Assembly: GCF_024734405.1 (NCBI RefSeq)
Contig: NZ_CP059556.1
Coordinates: forward strand, 3,224,001 to 3,288,000
DNA length: 64,000 nt
From: Saccharopolyspora gregorii
Lineage (GTDB): Bacteria; Actinomycetota; Actinomycetes; Mycobacteriales; Pseudonocardiaceae
Direction: 5' to 3'
The notes under the pieces were generated by a model. The model was not told where the DNA came from and did no database searches. It worked only from the letters and a program-made list of their open reading frames with translations. Of this stretch, positions 54,516-63,579 are shown piece by piece. The translations under genes and the position numbers were made by a program. Numbering within the stretch: the stretch's first letter is position 1; every line of letters begins with the position of its first letter.

Positions 54516-55334
54516 GTGGCACGCATCCTCGCCCTCGACGAGGCGATCGCCGAGTTGGTCGCCGACGGCGACGTGATCGCACTCGAAGGCTTCACCCACC
54601 TCATCCCGGTCGCCGCCGGGCACGAGATCATCCGGCAGCGCAAGCGCGACCTGGTGCTGTGCCGGATGACGCCGGACATCGTCTACGACCAGCTCATCGG
54701 CGCCGGGTGCGCGCGCAAGCTGGTGTTCTCCTGGGGCGGCAACCCCGGAGTCGGTTCGCTGCACCGGTTCCGGGACGCCGTGCAGCACTCCTGGCCGGTG
54801 CCGCTGGAGATCGAGGAGCACAGCCACGCCGGCATGGCCAACCGCTACGCCGCGGGCGCCTCCGGGCTGCCGTTCGCGATCCTGCGCGGCTACACCGGCA
54901 CCGACCTGCCCGCGCACACCGACTCCATCAAGACCGTCACCTGCCCGTTCACCGGCGAGGAGCTGGCCGCGGTACCCGCGCTGAACCCGGACGTCGGCAT
55001 CGTGCACGCGCAGCAGGCCGACCGGCAGGGCAACGTGCAGCTGTGGGGCATCACCGGGGTGCAGAAGGAGACCGTGCTCGCCGCGAAGCGCTCCCTGGTG
55101 ACCGTCGAGGAGGTCGTCGACGAGCTCACCCCGCGGCCCGGCGCCGTGGTGCTGCCGACGTGGGCCGTCACCGCCGTCGCCGAGGTCCCCGGCGGCGCCC
55201 ACCCGTCCTACGCGCAGGGCTACTCGGAACGGGACAACGACCACTACCGGCGCTGGGACGCGATCTCTCGCGACCGCGCCGAGTTCGAGGCGTGGCTGGA
55301 CCGCGAGGGCCTGGTCGAGAGGAGCGCGCGATGA
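54516..55334 (+). CDS. pcaI: 3-oxoadipate CoA-transferase, subunit alpha
   Basis: Transfers CoA from succinyl-CoA to 3-oxoadipate with PcaJ. 272 residues. Blocks: LALDEAIAELVADGDVIALE, LCRMTPDIVYDQLIGAGCAR, KLVFSWGGNPGVGSLHRFRD and EEHSHAGMANRYAAGASGLP; of the actinobacterial type that differs from the short enterobacterial/pseudomonad AtoD-like subunit. GTG 54516 follows GGAGCGGATCG. First gene of an eight-gene operon on the plus strand in which most cistrons overlap by 1-4 nt. Confidence 0.9.
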   Translation: MARILALDEAIAELVADGDVIALEGFTHLIPVAAGHEIIRQRKRDLVLCRMTPDIVYDQLIGAGCARKLVFSWGGNPGVGSLHRFRDAVQHSWPVPLEIEEHSHAGMANRYAAGASGLPFAILRGYTGTDLPAHTDSIKTVTCPFTGEELAAVPALNPDVGIVHAQQADRQGNVQLWGITGVQKETVLAAKRSLVTVEEVVDELTPRPGAVVLPTWAVTAVAEVPGGAHPSYAQGYSERDNDHYRRWDAISRDRAEFEAWLDREGLVERSAR

Positions 55335-56092
55335 CGTTCACCGCCGACGAGATGATGAGCGTCGCGGCCGCGCGCTCGCTCACCGACGGTGCCGCCTGCT
55401 TCGTCGGCATCGGGCTGCCCAGCACCGCCGCGAACCTGGCCCGCCGCACCCACGCCCCCGACCTGGTGCTGATCTACGAATCGGGCACGCTCGGGGCGAA
55501 ACCGGACCGGCTGCCGCTGTCCATCGGCGACGGGGTGCTCGCCGACACGGCCGACTCGGTGGTGAGCGTGCCGGAGATCTTCAACTACTGGTTGCAGCCG
55601 GGCCGCATCGACTTCGGGTTCCTCGGCGGCGCGCAGATCGACCGGTTCGGCAACATCAACTCGACCGTGATCGGGGACGACTACGCGGACCCGAAGGTGC
55701 GGCTGCCCGGCGCGGGCGGTGCCCCGGAGATCGCCGCCTCCTGCAAGGAGGTGCTGGTGGTGATGCGCCAGAGCACCCGCAGCTTCGTGGAGTCCGTCGA
55801 CTTCATCAGTTCCGTCGGCTACGGCCGCGGCGCGGGCGACCGGGAGCGGCTGGGGCTGCGCGGGCGCGGCCCGGTGAAGGTGATCACCGACCTGGGCGTG
55901 CTCGAACCCGATCCGCGGACCTGCGAGCTGACCCTCACCCGGCTGAGCCCCGGCGTGTCCGTCGAGCAGGTGCGGGCCGCCACCGGCTGGAACCTCGAAG
56001 TCGCCGACCCGCCCACCGTGCAGGAACCCCCGACCGACACCGAACTGCGGGTGCTGCGGGAACTGAAGGCCACGATCGGAGCAGAAGCATGA
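55331..56092 (+). CDS. pcaJ: 3-oxoadipate CoA-transferase, subunit beta
   Basis: 253 residues. The catalytic glutamate is in VLIYESGTLGAKP; other blocks are ACFVGIGLPSTAANLARRTH, DFGFLGGAQIDRFGNINSTV and GRGPVKVITDLGVLEPDP. Works as a complex with PcaI. ATG at 55331 overlaps the pcaI stop, and its stop overlaps pcaF, by ATGA-type junctions. Confidence 0.93.
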   Translation: MTFTADEMMSVAAARSLTDGAACFVGIGLPSTAANLARRTHAPDLVLIYESGTLGAKPDRLPLSIGDGVLADTADSVVSVPEIFNYWLQPGRIDFGFLGGAQIDRFGNINSTVIGDDYADPKVRLPGAGGAPEIAASCKEVLVVMRQSTRSFVESVDFISSVGYGRGAGDRERLGLRGRGPVKVITDLGVLEPDPRTCELTLTRLSPGVSVEQVRAATGWNLEVADPPTVQEPPTDTELRVLRELKATIGAEA

Positions 56093-57270
56093 GCAACGGC
56101 GCTCACATCCTGGACGCGGTGCGCACGCCCTTCGGCCGCTACGGCAAGGGCCTCGCCGAGGTGCGCCCGGACGACCTGGCCGCGCACGTGGTGCGCACCC
56201 TCGTGGACCGCTCCCCCGGGCTGGATCCGGCGCGCATCGAGGACGTCGCGTTCGGCGACGCCAACGGCGCCGGGGAGGACAACCGCAACGTCGCGCGGAT
56301 GGCGGCGCTGCTGGCGGGCCTGCCGACCGGCGTCCCGGGCGCCACGGTGAACCGGCTGTGCGGATCCGGGCTGGAGGCCGCCATCGGCGCCAGCCGGGCC
56401 GTGGAGACCGGCGACCACGAACTGACCATCGCCGGCGGCGTCGAGTCGATGAGCCGCGCGCCGTGGGTGCTGCAGAAACCAGCGGGCGGTTTCCCGCGCG
56501 GGCACGAGACGCTGCACTCGACCACTCTCGGCTGGCGGATGACGAACCCGGCGATGCCGGAGCGCTGGACCATCGGGCTCGGTTCCTCCGCCGAACTGCT
56601 CGCCGAACGCTACGGCATCGGCCGCGAGGCCCAGGACGAGTTCGCGGTGCGCAGCCACCGCCGCGCCGCCGCCGCGTGGGAGGCCGGGGCGTTCGAGCGC
56701 GAAGTGGTCCCCGTGCCGGGCACCGAGCTGACCGCGGACGAGGGCGTGCGGGCGGACAGCTCGGTGGCGAAGCTGGCGAAGCTCAAGCCCGCGTTCCGCG
56801 ACGGCGGCACCGTCACCGCGGGCAACTCCTCCCCGCTCAACGACGGCGCCGCCGCGCTGCTCATCGGTTCCGAAGCGGTCGCCGCCGACCTGGGCGTCAC
56901 CCCGCTGGCCCGGATCGCCGGGCGCGGCGTCGCCGGGGTGGATCCGGACGTGTTCGGCATCGGCCCGGTGGCGGCGGCGGAGACCGCGCTGCGCCGCGCG
57001 GGCATCGGCTGGGGCGACCTGACCGCGGTGGAGCTCAACGAGGCGTTCGCCGCGCAGTCGCTGGCCTGCCTCGCCGAATGGCCGGACCTGGACCCGGAGA
57101 TCGTGAACGTGCAGGGCGGCGCCATCGCCCTCGGCCACCCGCTGGGCGCGTCGGGCGCGCGCATCCTGGGAACCCTGGCGCACCAGCTGCGGGCCGCGGG
57201 TGGCGGCTGGGGGCTGGCGGCGATCTGCATCGGGGTGGGGCAGGGCCTGGCCGTGGTCCTGCAGGCGTGA
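56089..57270 (+). CDS. pcaF: 3-oxoadipyl-CoA thiolase
   Basis: Cleaves 3-oxoadipyl-CoA to succinyl-CoA and acetyl-CoA. 393 residues, thiolase fold. Nucleophile cysteine in NRLCGSGLEAAIGASRAVE (about residue 90), GNSSPLNDGAAALLI, LNEAFAAQSLACLA, and the C-terminal GHPLGASGARILGTLAHQLR with the general-base cysteine in AAICIGVGQG. Context in the pca operon assigns it over a fatty acid thiolase. Confidence 0.93.
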   Translation: MSNGAHILDAVRTPFGRYGKGLAEVRPDDLAAHVVRTLVDRSPGLDPARIEDVAFGDANGAGEDNRNVARMAALLAGLPTGVPGATVNRLCGSGLEAAIGASRAVETGDHELTIAGGVESMSRAPWVLQKPAGGFPRGHETLHSTTLGWRMTNPAMPERWTIGLGSSAELLAERYGIGREAQDEFAVRSHRRAAAAWEAGAFEREVVPVPGTELTADEGVRADSSVAKLAKLKPAFRDGGTVTAGNSSPLNDGAAALLIGSEAVAADLGVTPLARIAGRGVAGVDPDVFGIGPVAAAETALRRAGIGWGDLTAVELNEAFAAQSLACLAEWPDLDPEIVNVQGGAIALGHPLGASGARILGTLAHQLRAAGGGWGLAAICIGVGQGLAVVLQA

Positions 57271-57284
57271 AGGAGGAGCCGACG

Positions 57285-58007
57285 ATGAGCATGCTGCTGC
57301 CGCACTACCCGCCCGACACCGCCTCGCACCCGCCGCTGGACAGCGCCGAGTACCGCTCCTCGGCGCTGCGGTACCCGAAGCAGCCGCTGCGGCTGCTGCC
57401 GCAGTACCTCACCGAGGTCACCGGCCCGCTGCTGGGCCACGACCGGGTGGGCGAGCACGACCACGACCTGACCGCCGGGCACGCGGGCGAACCGATGGGC
57501 GAGCGGATCGTCGTCAGCGGCCGGGTACTCGACTCCGGCGGGAAACCGGTGCCGCACACGCTGCTGGAGCTGTGGCAGGCGAACTCGGCGGGCCGCTACC
57601 TGCACTCCGGCGACCGGCACCCGGCACCGCTGGACCCGAACTTCACCGGCGTGGGGCGGGCGATGACGGACGCGGACGGCCACTACCGGTTCGTGACGAT
57701 CAAGCCGGGCGCCTACCCGTGGCGCAACCACGACAACGCGTGGCGGCCGGCGCACCTGCACTTCTCGCTGTTCGGGCAGGCGTTCACCCAGCGGTTGATC
57801 ACCCAGATGTACTTCCCGGGCGATCCGCTGTTCGGCCAGGACCCGATCTTCAACTCGGTGCGCGACCCGGCGGCGCGGGACCGCATGATCAGCCGGTTCG
57901 ACCTGGCGAGCACCGTGCCGGAGTGGGCGCTGAGCTACAAGTTCGACATCGTGCTGCGCGGCGCGCACGCCACCCCGTTCGAGGACGACGAGGAGGACGA
58001 CGACTGA
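57285..58007 (+). CDS. pcaH: Protocatechuate 3,4-dioxygenase, beta subunit
   Basis: Intradiol ring cleavage of protocatechuate with non-heme Fe(III). 240 residues. Holds the iron ligands: a Tyr in ANSAGRYLHSGD and in GAYPWRNHD, and two His in RPAHLHFSLFG. The N-terminal PLRLLPQYLTEVTGP is typical of the beta subunit. ATG 57285 follows AAGGAGGAGCC. Stop overlaps pcaG. A Glu/Asp-rich tail (EDDEEDDD) ends it. Confidence 0.94.
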   Translation: MSMLLPHYPPDTASHPPLDSAEYRSSALRYPKQPLRLLPQYLTEVTGPLLGHDRVGEHDHDLTAGHAGEPMGERIVVSGRVLDSGGKPVPHTLLELWQANSAGRYLHSGDRHPAPLDPNFTGVGRAMTDADGHYRFVTIKPGAYPWRNHDNAWRPAHLHFSLFGQAFTQRLITQMYFPGDPLFGQDPIFNSVRDPAARDRMISRFDLASTVPEWALSYKFDIVLRGAHATPFEDDEEDDD

Positions 58008-58576
58008 TGCCGGAGCAGGGTGCGCTCACCACGCCGTCGCAGACGGTCGGACCGTTCTACGCGCTGCCGGACGGGTTGCTGTGGCCGGACGGCCCCGAGG
58101 TCGTCGCGCCCGGCGCGCCCGGCGCGATCCTGCTGCGCGGAACGGTGTTCGACGGAGCGGGCGAGCCGGTGCCGGACGCGGTGCTGGAGATCTGGCAGGC
58201 CGATGAGCGGGGCCGGTTCGCCCACCACGCCGATCCGCGCGGCGCGGCGGGCTCGTTCCAGGGATTCGGGCGCTGCGGCACCGATCCGCGTGGCGGTTTC
58301 TGGTTCCGCACGGTCAAACCCGGCCCGCTGCCGACGCCCGACGGGCGCACCGAAGCACCGCACCTGGACGTGACGGTGCTGGCGCGCGGCATGCTGCAGC
58401 GGCTGGTGACCCGGGTGTACTTCCCCGACGAGGCCGCCGCGAACGCCGCCGACCCCGTGCTGTCCACCGTGGAGGAGGAACGCCGGGGCACGCTGGTCGC
58501 GGTCGCCGAACCGGACGGGCTGCGCTTCGACGTCCGCCTCCAGGGCGACGGCGAGACCGTCTTCTTCGAGCTCTGA
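58007..58576 (+). CDS. pcaG: Protocatechuate 3,4-dioxygenase, alpha subunit
   Basis: 189 residues. N-terminal TPSQTVGPFYALPDGLLWPD, the core VLEIWQADERGRFAHHADPR and HLDVTVLARGMLQRLVTRVY. It shares the beta-subunit fold but lacks the iron ligands, as in known alpha subunits. ATG overlaps the pcaH stop by one base; the two form the (alpha-beta)n enzyme. Confidence 0.93.
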   Translation: MPEQGALTTPSQTVGPFYALPDGLLWPDGPEVVAPGAPGAILLRGTVFDGAGEPVPDAVLEIWQADERGRFAHHADPRGAAGSFQGFGRCGTDPRGGFWFRTVKPGPLPTPDGRTEAPHLDVTVLARGMLQRLVTRVYFPDEAAANAADPVLSTVEEERRGTLVAVAEPDGLRFDVRLQGDGETVFFEL

Positions 58577-58583
58577 GGCCGCG

Positions 58584-59909
58584 ATGTTCACCCCGATGTT
58601 CAGCACGCCGGACGCCGAACGGCGCACCGGCGCGGCGGCGTGGGCGCAGGCGATGCTCGACTTCGAGGCGGCCCTGGTCCGCGCGCAGGCCCGCGCCGGG
58701 GTGGTCCCGCCGGACGCGGCCGAGCGGATCGCGGCGCACTGCCGGGCCGAGGAGTTCGACCTGGAGTCGATCGCGCGCCGCGCCGTCGGCTCGGCGACCC
58801 CGGTGATCGCGCTGGTCGCGGACTTGACCGCCCTGGTGGAGCCCGCGGACCGCCCGCACGTGCACGTGGGCGCCACCAGCCAGGACGTGCTGGACACGGC
58901 CGCGATGCTGGTGGCCCGCCGCGCGCTGCGCGGGGTGCTAGCCGACCTGCGCGGCGCCGCCGACCGCTGCGCCGAGCTGGCGCGGGACCACCGCGGCACG
59001 CTCATGATCGGACGCTCGCTGCTGCAGCAGGCGTTGCCGACGACGTTCGGCCGCCGCTGCGCGAGCTGGCTGACCGCGCTGGACGAGTCAGCGGACGCGC
59101 TGGACCGGGTGGTCGCCGAGCGGCTCGCGGTGCAGCTGGGCGGCCCCGCCGGAACGCTCGGTTCCCTCGGCGACCGCGGCACGGCCGTGCTCGGGCACCT
59201 CGCCGCCGAGCTGGGACTGGCCGAACCGGTGCTGCCGTGGCACACCGACCGCACCCGCGTCGCCGAGCTGGCGGGCGCGCTGGGCACCGCGGCGGGCGCA
59301 CTCGGCAAGATCGCGCTGGACGTGGAGCTGCACGCGCAGACCGAGGTCGGCGAGCTCGCCGAGGGCAGCTCCGGCGGTTCCTCGGCGATGCCGCACAAGC
59401 AGAACCCGGCGGGTTCGGTGCTGATCACCGCCGCCGCGCACCGGGTGCCCGGCCTGGTGGCGACGCTGCTGGCGGCGATGCCGCAGCCGCACGAGCGCGC
59501 CGCCGGGACCTGGCAGGCCGAATGGGAACCGCTGACCGAACTGCTGCGCCTGGTCGCCGCCGCCTCCTCCGGCGCGGAGCGGCTGCTGGCCGGGCTGCGG
59601 GTGCGCACCGATCGGATGGCGGCGAACGTGGAGCTCACCGCCGGGCTGGTGATGGCCGAGAGCGCGTCCGCCGCGCTGCGCGGCGCGCTGGGCGGCACCG
59701 AGGCGCGGCAGCTGGTCGCCGAGCTGTGCGGGCGGGTCGCCGAGCGCGGCGGCACGTTGCGCTCCGCGCTGCTCGCCGACGAGCGGGTGCGGGCGGTGCT
59801 GTCCGAACCGGAGGTCGTCGCGGCGACCGAGCCCGCCGACCACCTCGGATCGGCCGGGGCGTTCGTGGACCGCGCCCTGGCCCGGCACGACCTCGGAGGG
59901 AACCGATGA
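58584..59909 (+). CDS. pcaB: 3-carboxy-cis,cis-muconate cycloisomerase
   Basis: 441 residues, fumarase/aspartase superfamily. Signature loop GSSGGSSAMPHKQNP (about residue 265), with HVHVGATSQDVLDTA and the GRSLLQQALPTTFG block. Acts after PcaHG to form the muconolactone. It is not fused to pcaD. Starts 7 nt after pcaG and overlaps pcaD by 4 nt. Confidence 0.93.
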   Translation: MFTPMFSTPDAERRTGAAAWAQAMLDFEAALVRAQARAGVVPPDAAERIAAHCRAEEFDLESIARRAVGSATPVIALVADLTALVEPADRPHVHVGATSQDVLDTAAMLVARRALRGVLADLRGAADRCAELARDHRGTLMIGRSLLQQALPTTFGRRCASWLTALDESADALDRVVAERLAVQLGGPAGTLGSLGDRGTAVLGHLAAELGLAEPVLPWHTDRTRVAELAGALGTAAGALGKIALDVELHAQTEVGELAEGSSGGSSAMPHKQNPAGSVLITAAAHRVPGLVATLLAAMPQPHERAAGTWQAEWEPLTELLRLVAAASSGAERLLAGLRVRTDRMAANVELTAGLVMAESASAALRGALGGTEARQLVAELCGRVAERGGTLRSALLADERVRAVLSEPEVVAATEPADHLGSAGAFVDRALARHDLGGNR

Positions 59910-60667
59910 TCCCGCACCACGACCTGACCGGACCGGACGGCGCCGAGGTGCTGGTGCTGTCCAATTCGCTGGGCACCGCCCTGGGGCTCTGGGACGGGCA
60001 GCTGCCGGTGCTCGCCGAGCACTTCCGGGTGCTGCGCTACGACCAGCGCGGGCACGGGGGCACCGCCGCACCACCCGGCCCGTACCGGCTCGGCGAGCTC
60101 GGCACGGACGTGCTGGAGCTGCTGGACCGGCTCGGCGTGGCCCGCGCGCACTTCGCGGGGGTGTCGCTGGGCGGCATGACCGGCATGTGGCTGGCCCAGC
60201 ACGCGCCGGAGCGGATCGGGCGGCTCGCGCTGATCTGCACCTCCGCCGAGCTCACCCCGCGCCAGGCGTGGCGGGACCGCGCCGCGCAGGCCCGGCGGGA
60301 GGGCACCACGTCGATGGTCGCGAGCTCCCTGGAGCGCTGGTTCACGCCCGCGTTCGCCGGCGGGGACGGGGTGGTGCCGTTCGCCGCCGCGCTCAGCGCC
60401 TGCGACGACGAGGGCTACGCGAGCTGCGCGGAGGCGATCGCCGAGCTGGACCTGGTGGACGGCCTGCCGCGGATCACCGCGCCGACGCTGGTGCTCGCCG
60501 GCCGCGAGGACCCGGCCACTCCCCCGCCGCACGCCGAACGCATCGCCGCCGCGGTGCCCGGTGCGCGCCTGGAGATCCTCGATGACGCCTCGCACCTGGC
60601 CGTCGCGGAACGGCCGGACGCGGTGAACGCCCTGCTGCTGGACCACTTCACGAGGAGCGCGCGATGA
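59906..60667 (+). CDS. pcaD: 3-oxoadipate enol-lactonase
   Basis: 253 residues, alpha/beta hydrolase. Nucleophile serine in HFAGVSLGGMTGMWLAQHAP, oxyanion turn LSNSLGTALGLWDGQLPVL, acid in LVLAGREDPATPP, His in LEILDDASHLAVAER. Stand-alone enzyme, unlike the fused PcaL (PcaD-PcaC) found in many actinobacteria; pcaC follows separately with a 4-nt overlap. Confidence 0.92.
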   Translation: MIPHHDLTGPDGAEVLVLSNSLGTALGLWDGQLPVLAEHFRVLRYDQRGHGGTAAPPGPYRLGELGTDVLELLDRLGVARAHFAGVSLGGMTGMWLAQHAPERIGRLALICTSAELTPRQAWRDRAAQARREGTTSMVASSLERWFTPAFAGGDGVVPFAAALSACDDEGYASCAEAIAELDLVDGLPRITAPTLVLAGREDPATPPPHAERIAAAVPGARLEILDDASHLAVAERPDAVNALLLDHFTRSAR

Positions 60668-61047
60668 CCGACGACACGACCCGGCACGCCGAGGGCATGG
60701 CGGTGCGCCGCGCGGTGCTCGGCGACGCGCACGTGGACCGCGCCGTCGCGGCGACGACCGAGTTCACCGCCGGATTCCAGGACTTCATCACCCGCTACGC
60801 GTGGGGCGAGCTGTGGGCCGGGGACGGGGTGCCGCGCCCGACCCGCAGTTGCCTGACGCTGGCGATCCTCGCCGCGACCGGCTGCGAGGAGGAGTTCGCG
60901 ATGCACGTGCGCGCCGCCCGCCGCAACGGCGTCAGCCCCGAGGAGATCCGCGAGGTGCTGATGCACGTCGCGATCTACGCCGGGGTGCCGAAGGCGAACC
61001 GCGCCTTCGCCCTCGCCCGGGACGTGCTCGCCGCCGAGGACGGCTGA
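60664..61047 (+). CDS. pcaC: 4-carboxymuconolactone decarboxylase
   Basis: 127 residues, carboxymuconolactone decarboxylase (AhpD-like) fold. Core: VDRAVAATTEFTAGFQDFIT, YAWGELWAGDGVPRPTRSCL, CEEEFAMHVRAARRNGVSPE and VLMHVAIYAGVPKANRAF. Works between PcaB and PcaD; last structural gene of the operon. Confidence 0.93.
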   Translation: MTDDTTRHAEGMAVRRAVLGDAHVDRAVAATTEFTAGFQDFITRYAWGELWAGDGVPRPTRSCLTLAILAATGCEEEFAMHVRAARRNGVSPEEIREVLMHVAIYAGVPKANRAFALARDVLAAEDG

Positions 61048-61131
61048 CGGGTGCCGCGGGCGGCCCGGGTGTCGCATGTGGAACGGTAGGTGCCCGGGGG
61101 CGAGGGCCGCTCCGGACGAGCGAGGAGAGCG

Positions 61132-61929
61132 ATGGAACCGGCTTCGGAATCCGGCGGGTACGTGCAGTCGCTGGCGCGCGGCCTCGCGGTGATCCGCGCG
61201 TTCGACGAGACGCGGCCGGAGATGACGCTCAGCGACGTCGCGCGGGCCACCGACCTGTCCCGCGCCGCCGCCCGCCGGTTCCTGCACACCCTGGTGCAGC
61301 TGGGCTACGTGTGGACGGACGGCAGGCGGTTCGCGCTGACGCCGCGGGTGCTGGAGCTGGGCTTCGCCTACCTGTCCAGCATGTCGCTGCCGGAGATCGC
61401 TCAGCCGCACCTGGAACGCCTGGTGTCGCGGGTGCACGAATCGGCGTCGGTGTCGGTGCTCGACGGCGACGACATCGTCTACATCGCCCGGGTGCCCACC
61501 AGCCGCATCATGACCGTGTCGATCAACATCGGCACCCGGTTCCCCGCGTACGCGACCTCGATGGGCCGGGTGCTGCTGGCGAACCTGCCGGACGAGCGGC
61601 TGGACGACTTCCTCGCGCGGGTGCGGCTGGACCCGCTGGGCCCGCACACCGTGGGCAGCGCCGCGGAGCTGCGCGCCGAGCTGGCGCGGATCCGGGAGCA
61701 GGGCTGGTCGCTGGTGGACCAGGAGCTGGAGGCGGGGCTGCGGTCGATCGCCGCGCCGATCCGGGACCGCGCGGACCGGGTGGTGGCGGCGGCGAACATC
61801 TCCTCGCACGCCAGCCGCACCACGGCCGAACAGGCGCGGGAGAACCTGCTGCCGCCGCTGCTGGAGACGACCGGGGCGATCGGCGCGGACCTGCGCTCGG
61901 CGCCCGGTTCGGCGGCCACCGCGCGGTGA
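61132..61929 (+). CDS. pcaR: IclR-family regulator of protocatechuate catabolism
   Basis: 265 residues. N-terminal winged helix-turn-helix (QSLARGLAVIRAFDETRPEM, SDVARATDLSRAAARRFLHT) and a C-terminal IclR effector domain with ISSHASRTT-type end. The sequence matches PcaR/PcaU-type IclR proteins. It lies 84 nt downstream of pcaC on the same strand, with the inferred operator at 54467-54489 upstream of pcaI. ATG 61132 follows CGAGGAGAGCG. Confidence 0.9.
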   Translation: MEPASESGGYVQSLARGLAVIRAFDETRPEMTLSDVARATDLSRAAARRFLHTLVQLGYVWTDGRRFALTPRVLELGFAYLSSMSLPEIAQPHLERLVSRVHESASVSVLDGDDIVYIARVPTSRIMTVSINIGTRFPAYATSMGRVLLANLPDERLDDFLARVRLDPLGPHTVGSAAELRAELARIREQGWSLVDQELEAGLRSIAAPIRDRADRVVAAANISSHASRTTAEQARENLLPPLLETTGAIGADLRSAPGSAATAR

Positions 61930-61986
61930 TCGGCTGAGGACCGGGGGCTCCCGAACGGCCCTGCCCGGCATCCCTCGCCCCGATAT

Positions 61987-61999
61987 CGGTATCGTACCG
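61987..61999. promoter_or_regulatory. Palindrome, probable MarR operator
   Basis: CGGTA-TCG-TACCG, within a larger run of GATATCGG/GGTATCG repeats (61981-62004), 32 nt before the MarR gene start. Likely autoregulatory. Confidence 0.5.
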
Positions 62000-62031
62000 G
62001 TATCGCCGGAACGCCGAGGAGGGACGAGACC

Positions 62032-62574
62032 GTGACCGACGCGCAGCACCCCCGCGCCGCGGCCGGCACCGAGCTCCCCGAGCCGGGCCCACCGAGCGAA
62101 CCGGACGGCACCACCTGCGACGCGATCGACACCGTCGAGTTCCAGACCGCGGTGCTGATGCGCAACCTGGAGATGCTGTGCCGCCGCGGCGAACTCCACC
62201 AGGAGGTGGACCGCGCCGGGTACCTGCTGCTGCGCACCTTGATCGCGCGCGGCCCGTCCGACATCGGCGGGCTCGCCGCCGCGCTCGGCCTGGACCCGTC
62301 CACGACCGGCAGGCAGGTGCTCGCCGCGGAACGCGCCGGGCACCTCACCCGCAGCCCCGACGGCGCCGACCGCCGCCGCAGCGTCCTGGCGATCACCGGT
62401 TCCGGTGCGGCGGCGGTGCGCGCGGTGTGCGAACGCCGCCGCGAACGCACCGCGGCCCTGCTCTCCGGCTGGAGCGAGCAGGACCTGCGGCTGCTGTCCG
62501 AGATGGTCAGCCGCTACAACCGGGCCATCGCCGAGGAATTCCTGGAAACCGACCCGCCCGGAGGGGCTTCGTGA
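62032..62574 (+). CDS. MarR-family regulator
   Basis: 180 residues. A hydrophilic N-terminal arm of about 40 residues, then winged helix-turn-helix: DRAGYLLLRTLIARGPSDIG, GLAAALGLDPSTTGRQVLAA, then DGADRRRSVLAITGSG wing. GTG 62032. Stop overlaps the next gene in GTGA, so the two form an operon; the partner flavoenzyme is the obvious target. Palindromic repeats lie upstream. Confidence 0.87.
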   Translation: MTDAQHPRAAAGTELPEPGPPSEPDGTTCDAIDTVEFQTAVLMRNLEMLCRRGELHQEVDRAGYLLLRTLIARGPSDIGGLAAALGLDPSTTGRQVLAAERAGHLTRSPDGADRRRSVLAITGSGAAAVRAVCERRRERTAALLSGWSEQDLRLLSEMVSRYNRAIAEEFLETDPPGGAS

Positions 62575-63572
62575 CCGCACCGCACGTTCCGCTCGACGTC
62601 CTCGACCTCGTCTCCGTCAGCGAGGGCTCCACCATCGCCGACGCGATCGCCTCCTCGATGGCGGCCGCCGAACTCGCCGACGAGCTCGGCTACTCGCGGG
62701 TGTGGTACGCCGAGCACCACAACACCCCGTACCTCGGCGCCACCGCGACCGCGCTGCTCATCGCGCAGGCCGCCGACCGCACCGAGCGGATCCGCGTCGG
62801 CTCCGGCGGCATCATGCTGCCCAACCACGCGCCGCTGCAGGTGGCGGAGTCGTTCGGCACCCTGGCCCAGTTGCACCCCGGGCGGATCGACCTCGGGCTG
62901 GGCCGCGCGCCCGGCACCGACCAGCTCACCGCCCAGCTGCTGAGCCGGTCCGGGGCGGACGCGCAGAGCTTCGCGAACTCGATCTACGACCTCACCGGCT
63001 GGTTCGGCGACGAAGGCCGCGGGCACAGCGCACCGGTCACCGCGGGGCCGGCGACCGGGACGCACGTCCCGCTGTGGGTGCTGGGATCCACGGTGAACGG
63101 CGCGTCCATCGCGGGGCAGCTGGGCCTGCCGTTCGCGGTCGCCTCGCACTTCGCGCCCGCCGACCTGGACGAGATCGTCGAGGTGTACCGCTCCGCGTTC
63201 TCCACCGAGGCACCGACCGCGCAGCTCACCGAGCCGCGCCTGATGATCGGCGTGAACGTCCTGGTCGCTCCTTCCGACGAGGAGGCGGCACGGCTGTGGA
63301 CGACGGTGCAGCGCATGTTCGTCAACGTGCGCAGCGGAAACCGGCGCGCCCTCGAAGCACCGGTGGACCCCGACGCGGTCGACGCCCGGGAACGCCACTT
63401 CGCCGACGCGATGCTCGGCATCAACGCCGTCGGCTCCCCGGAGACCGCGGTGCGCCGGCTGGAGGAGCTGGTGACCCGCACCGGCGCCGACGAGCTCATC
63501 ACCGTCACCTACTGCCACGACCCCGCCGACCGCCTCCGCTCCCTGAAGCTCCTCGCCGAAGCCTGGTTCTGA
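62571..63572 (+). CDS. LLM-class flavin-dependent oxidoreductase (MsnO8-like)
   Basis: 333 residues, luciferase-like TIM barrel. Blocks: LDLVSVSEGSTIADAIASSM, YSRVWYAEHHNTPYLGATAT, RIRVGSGGIMLPNHAPLQVA and LHPGRIDLGLGRAPGTDQLT, typical of the MsnO8-type single-component-like group. Substrate unknown. GTG 62571 overlaps the MarR stop. Ends 7 nt before the convergent DUF3616 gene. Confidence 0.88.
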   Translation: MTAPHVPLDVLDLVSVSEGSTIADAIASSMAAAELADELGYSRVWYAEHHNTPYLGATATALLIAQAADRTERIRVGSGGIMLPNHAPLQVAESFGTLAQLHPGRIDLGLGRAPGTDQLTAQLLSRSGADAQSFANSIYDLTGWFGDEGRGHSAPVTAGPATGTHVPLWVLGSTVNGASIAGQLGLPFAVASHFAPADLDEIVEVYRSAFSTEAPTAQLTEPRLMIGVNVLVAPSDEEAARLWTTVQRMFVNVRSGNRRALEAPVDPDAVDARERHFADAMLGINAVGSPETAVRRLEELVTRTGADELITVTYCHDPADRLRSLKLLAEAWF

Positions 63573-63579
63573 GGCCCGG

